From Lichenostomus cassidix (lineage: Eukaryota > Chordata > Aves > Passeriformes > Meliphagidae), in NCBI GenBank assembly GCA_008360975.2, contig CM039183.1, forward strand, positions 41,283,850 through 41,347,849: a stretch of DNA of 64,000 nucleotides, written 5' to 3'. Within the stretch, counting starts at the first letter, position 1, and each line of letters begins with the position of its first letter. Made by a program: the position numbers and the translations under genes. A model generated the notes under the pieces. It had not been told where the DNA came from. It was given only the letters and a program-made list of their open reading frames with translations, and made no database searches. Positions 61,521 to 64,000 of the stretch are shown here, one piece after another.

Positions 61521-61571
61521 CAGTCCTGTCACAGGCAGTCCTGTTATAGCTGTCCTGTCATAGGCTGTCAC
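61521..61571 (+). repeat. 15-bp tandem array, about 3.5 units
   Basis: Units cagtcctgtcacagg, cagtcctgttatag, ctgtcctgtcatagg and a partial ctgtcac follow one another, with one unit a base short. A local minisatellite with no coding meaning. Confidence 0.9.
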
Positions 61572-63576
61572 CCCCACCTCTGCACTCACCTGCATGCCTT
61601 TACATATAGTTAGGAAACGAGAATGGAGGGACATTTCTATTCTTAGCTTTTTAATGTTTCTGTCTTTGCTGGCTGCTGTTTTGTAAACATGTCCTCTCAC
61701 AAGGTTTTTCCATTTGACTTCTCTTTAGCCACACTCTCTGTCACCTTGGAAGGTTTTACCCTTTGTAGTGTATCTCACCTCTTTCAGGAAAGATCAAAAC
61801 CAGGTTTAGAGTCCCCGCAGGCTATGAGTTCAGGACCCTGTCTTGGACCCCAGTACTATTGGGGGAATAGCCCTGATACTTGACTCTAGGTACAATTTTT
61901 CTCTAAATCTTGGGTCTTTGGATCAGCTGTCATTACAATGCAAGGACACTCCAAACCTACTTTGAGTGTTACTCACATGCAAGGGTTTCAAATGTGACTT
62001 CTGTTCATTACTTAGTCTCCATGCTGGATTCCTCACTGGGTAAACTGACTGGAGGAAAGTTTCCCACTGGCATAGCACCTGGAGCCTTTCACCTGAGAGG
62101 GTCTTGGGGCACTTCACAGCTCCCACATGTGCACCGCTGCTGTGGAGAGGCAAAGGGTAGCCCAGGGCACTGCACAGGAGAAGGGAAGGTGGTTGCAGTG
62201 GACAGCTGGGGCAACTCCTCCTGCTGTTACAGAGCCTGGTAACAGCCACACAGAAGATGAGGTAGGCTTAATTTGTAAAGCCTCAAATGAAGACTAAAGA
62301 GAGACAAGGTGACCTTGGTTTAGGGGGTGAGACAGAGCTCTCAAGCAGCATTGCTTTCCAATATTGCTATGGGCAATCCCCAGTCATTTTCCAAGCTGAA
62401 AAGGGAAAAAAATCCACATTCCTACTGACTCCTGAAGGATGCTGGTGTGCAAGGCATAGCATGAAAGGACCTAGCCCTCTAAAGTGGGGATCAGTTTGAA
62501 AACTACATCAGAAACAAAAGTACCCACATTTACTACCTCTGTTTAATTATCTGAACCTCATCTTTACCAAGTGCCAAATGTTCATTGATAAAAAAAGCAC
62601 TTGCCAGGCAACTCCTCATTTCTGTTCATAAGCAGCATCCAGGTGCCAAGGAACAGGGATGTACCTGAGCTGCCAGTAGGACAACTTTAACAGCAGTACT
62701 AATTTTGCAACAGCTGCCAGTGACATAGGAAGTACTCCAGATGTGGGGTGTTTATGAGCTGATTTATGGATAAGAGTAGGATCACAGCAGCTACCTATGC
62801 TATGGGTGAGTATAAAGAGGATGATGGCTGCCTCCAGCTTCAGCTCCTGCAGATGCACCTCACTTCATAGCTGTCTGTCAGCGGAGAACAAGAGGAGGAA
62901 TCAAAGTGCAGGAGCCCTTGAGGAAAGGATGAACAAGGCTTTGCATTTTAGATAGGCTTTAGGTTAGAAAAATAATAAAACCCAAGCATTTTAATAGAAA
63001 GATCAGCTCTAACGTTGGTAATCTAGACAGACAGCAGTGGGATGAGGAGAGACATAGGAAATGTTTGATGTAAAATCAAGGTCGTGCCCTGAAAATCAGA
63101 CACAGACGTGGAGAGAGGTATGTGAACCATTAAAATGAAAGGAAACCTGAGATAGTTGCTCCACCAGCTGCCAAAGACACCACACTCTGTTTGTGCATGC
63201 TGGAGCCTACTCTCCTCCACTTTTGGCAGCGTGGCAGATGCCGCATTGTGGTACCATCAGAGGAGAGGAAACCCAGAGGATAAACCAGAAGTGACCTAGG
63301 AACATACTTTAAAAATTCCTTTCTACTCATTAATCTGATGTGGGAGAGGGGATTCAAAGCTCTCAGTGGAAAGGAAAGTCTTGTCCCAGGAGCTGAGCTG
63401 ACATGGGGAGCATGAGGCACCAGCAAGAAAGCAGGAGCTGCTCTGTCCTTATGTGTGACCAGGTGCAGAGTCTCCACAGGCATTGTAAAAGTCTGCAGTG
63501 GTTCTTGGGAGCTCCAAGGTGCAGCAGGGAGACCAATAGACTTTTTGCATGCAAGTTTGTACATTTCTGGAGGAGC

Positions 63577-63631
63577 ATGGAAGTTCTACTCCTTCTCATT
63601 TGTTTATGGAAGTTCTATTCCTTATTTGTTT
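63577..63631 (+). repeat. Tandem duplication, 29 and 26 bp
   Basis: The first unit (63577-63605) and the second (63606-63631) share atggaagttcta/t, then tcctt, then atttgttt; the second lacks three bases. A single local duplication followed by a small deletion. Confidence 0.9.
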
Positions 63632-64000
63632 ATGCCCAGGCTAAGTCTTAGAGACCCTGAAGCGGATAGCATTTTTACTACTGATTCCACTGCGTACTGT
63701 GACATTCATTAACCTTGAAACATCTGTTGTTGCAGCACCAGCCTTCAATGAGCTTCCTGCTACCAACTCCCAGGATGGGAAACTGGCTCCTCCAGCTCAG
63801 CACCTCAGCACAGCCTTCACACCACCCTTTGCCCAAAACTTGCCTCTGCTCCGGTGAGTGAGGGTGACAGGCTCTTGACAAGGACAAAGCAACACTCAGA
63901 AGGGTACCCTGGTACCCACCAGGCACTTGCAACTGCAGCTGGCCTGGACCGCCCACTGCAAGGACAGTGTCAGATGCTCTGGGAGAGAGGCACAGGCTAC

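Larger units (their letters stand above)
60331..64000. other. Gene-free stretch with a SINE relic and small tandem repeats
   Basis: No exon recognised. The first 110 bases may continue the ancient LINE. A MIR-like relic lies at 60690-60785, a 15-bp tandem array at 61521 and a 29/26-bp tandem duplication at 63577. Open frames up to 144 codons (63130-63564, minus) overlap others on both strands and carry no known domain. Confidence 0.5.

Noticed and set aside
1..64000. CRISPR array, phage or bacterial operon
   Set aside because: No regularly spaced direct repeats, no ribosome-binding sites or dense coding; the DNA is plainly vertebrate.

Overview
The window looks like non-coding nuclear DNA from a bird, or less likely another sauropsid. 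The main evidence is three degenerate CR1 LINE copies (2199-3288, 10501-10677, 54251-54595) with the bird-type 3' end, which reads agaatcatagaatca on the antisense strand. They are 5'-truncated and run into the C-terminal reverse-transcriptase reading frame. No L1 or Alu-type repeat is seen, simple repeats are few, and there is one short interstitial TTAGGG tract. The species cannot be determined from this sequence.

No host protein-coding gene could be supported. The longest open frame is 181 codons, and the others of any length are unstructured open stretches of the kind expected by chance in moderately GC-rich DNA, often open on several frames at once. The only recognisable protein similarity is to CR1 reverse transcriptase. 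The window is therefore best read as intergenic DNA or part of a large intron. No tRNA, rRNA, CRISPR or bacterial-type feature was found.

Layout. 1-2198: featureless apart from a T-run. 2199-3288: CR1 copy, minus strand. 3289-10500: unannotated, with a GAAA-type purine tract. 10501-10677: CR1 3' end, plus strand. 10678-12249: AT-rich DNA with a homeodomain-type TAAT cluster. 12250-13517: very old CR1/L3-like LINE, plus strand. 13518-37367: long unannotated DNA carrying small degenerate palindromic repeats (15006, 16591, 29482), minisatellites and a candidate LTR-like segment near 32.9-33.2 kb. 37368-37398: interstitial telomeric repeat. 37399-54250: more unannotated DNA with CpG-dense spots (40.9 and 51.3 kb), a 19-bp inverted repeat bounding 106 bp (47208-47313), and small tandem repeats. 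54251-54595: CR1 copy, minus strand. 54596-59437: candidate regulatory motif pairs (octamer at 55.2 kb, forkhead at 57.2 kb) and an 11-bp perfect hairpin (56772). 59438-60330: second very old CR1/L3-like LINE, minus strand. 60690-60785: MIR-like SINE remnant. The rest is unannotated.

The repeats fall into two age layers: the avian CR1 copies, still readable as protein over long runs, and much older relics (two CR1/L3-like LINEs, a MIR-like SINE, degenerate palindromic elements) recognisable only by patchy similarity to consensus sequences recalled from amniote genomes. No new gene system was found. The items most worth a second look are the two ancient LINE relics, the 47.2 kb inverted repeat, the paired motif clusters and the interstitial telomere tract. 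Family assignments come from recognition by eye; no database search was run.
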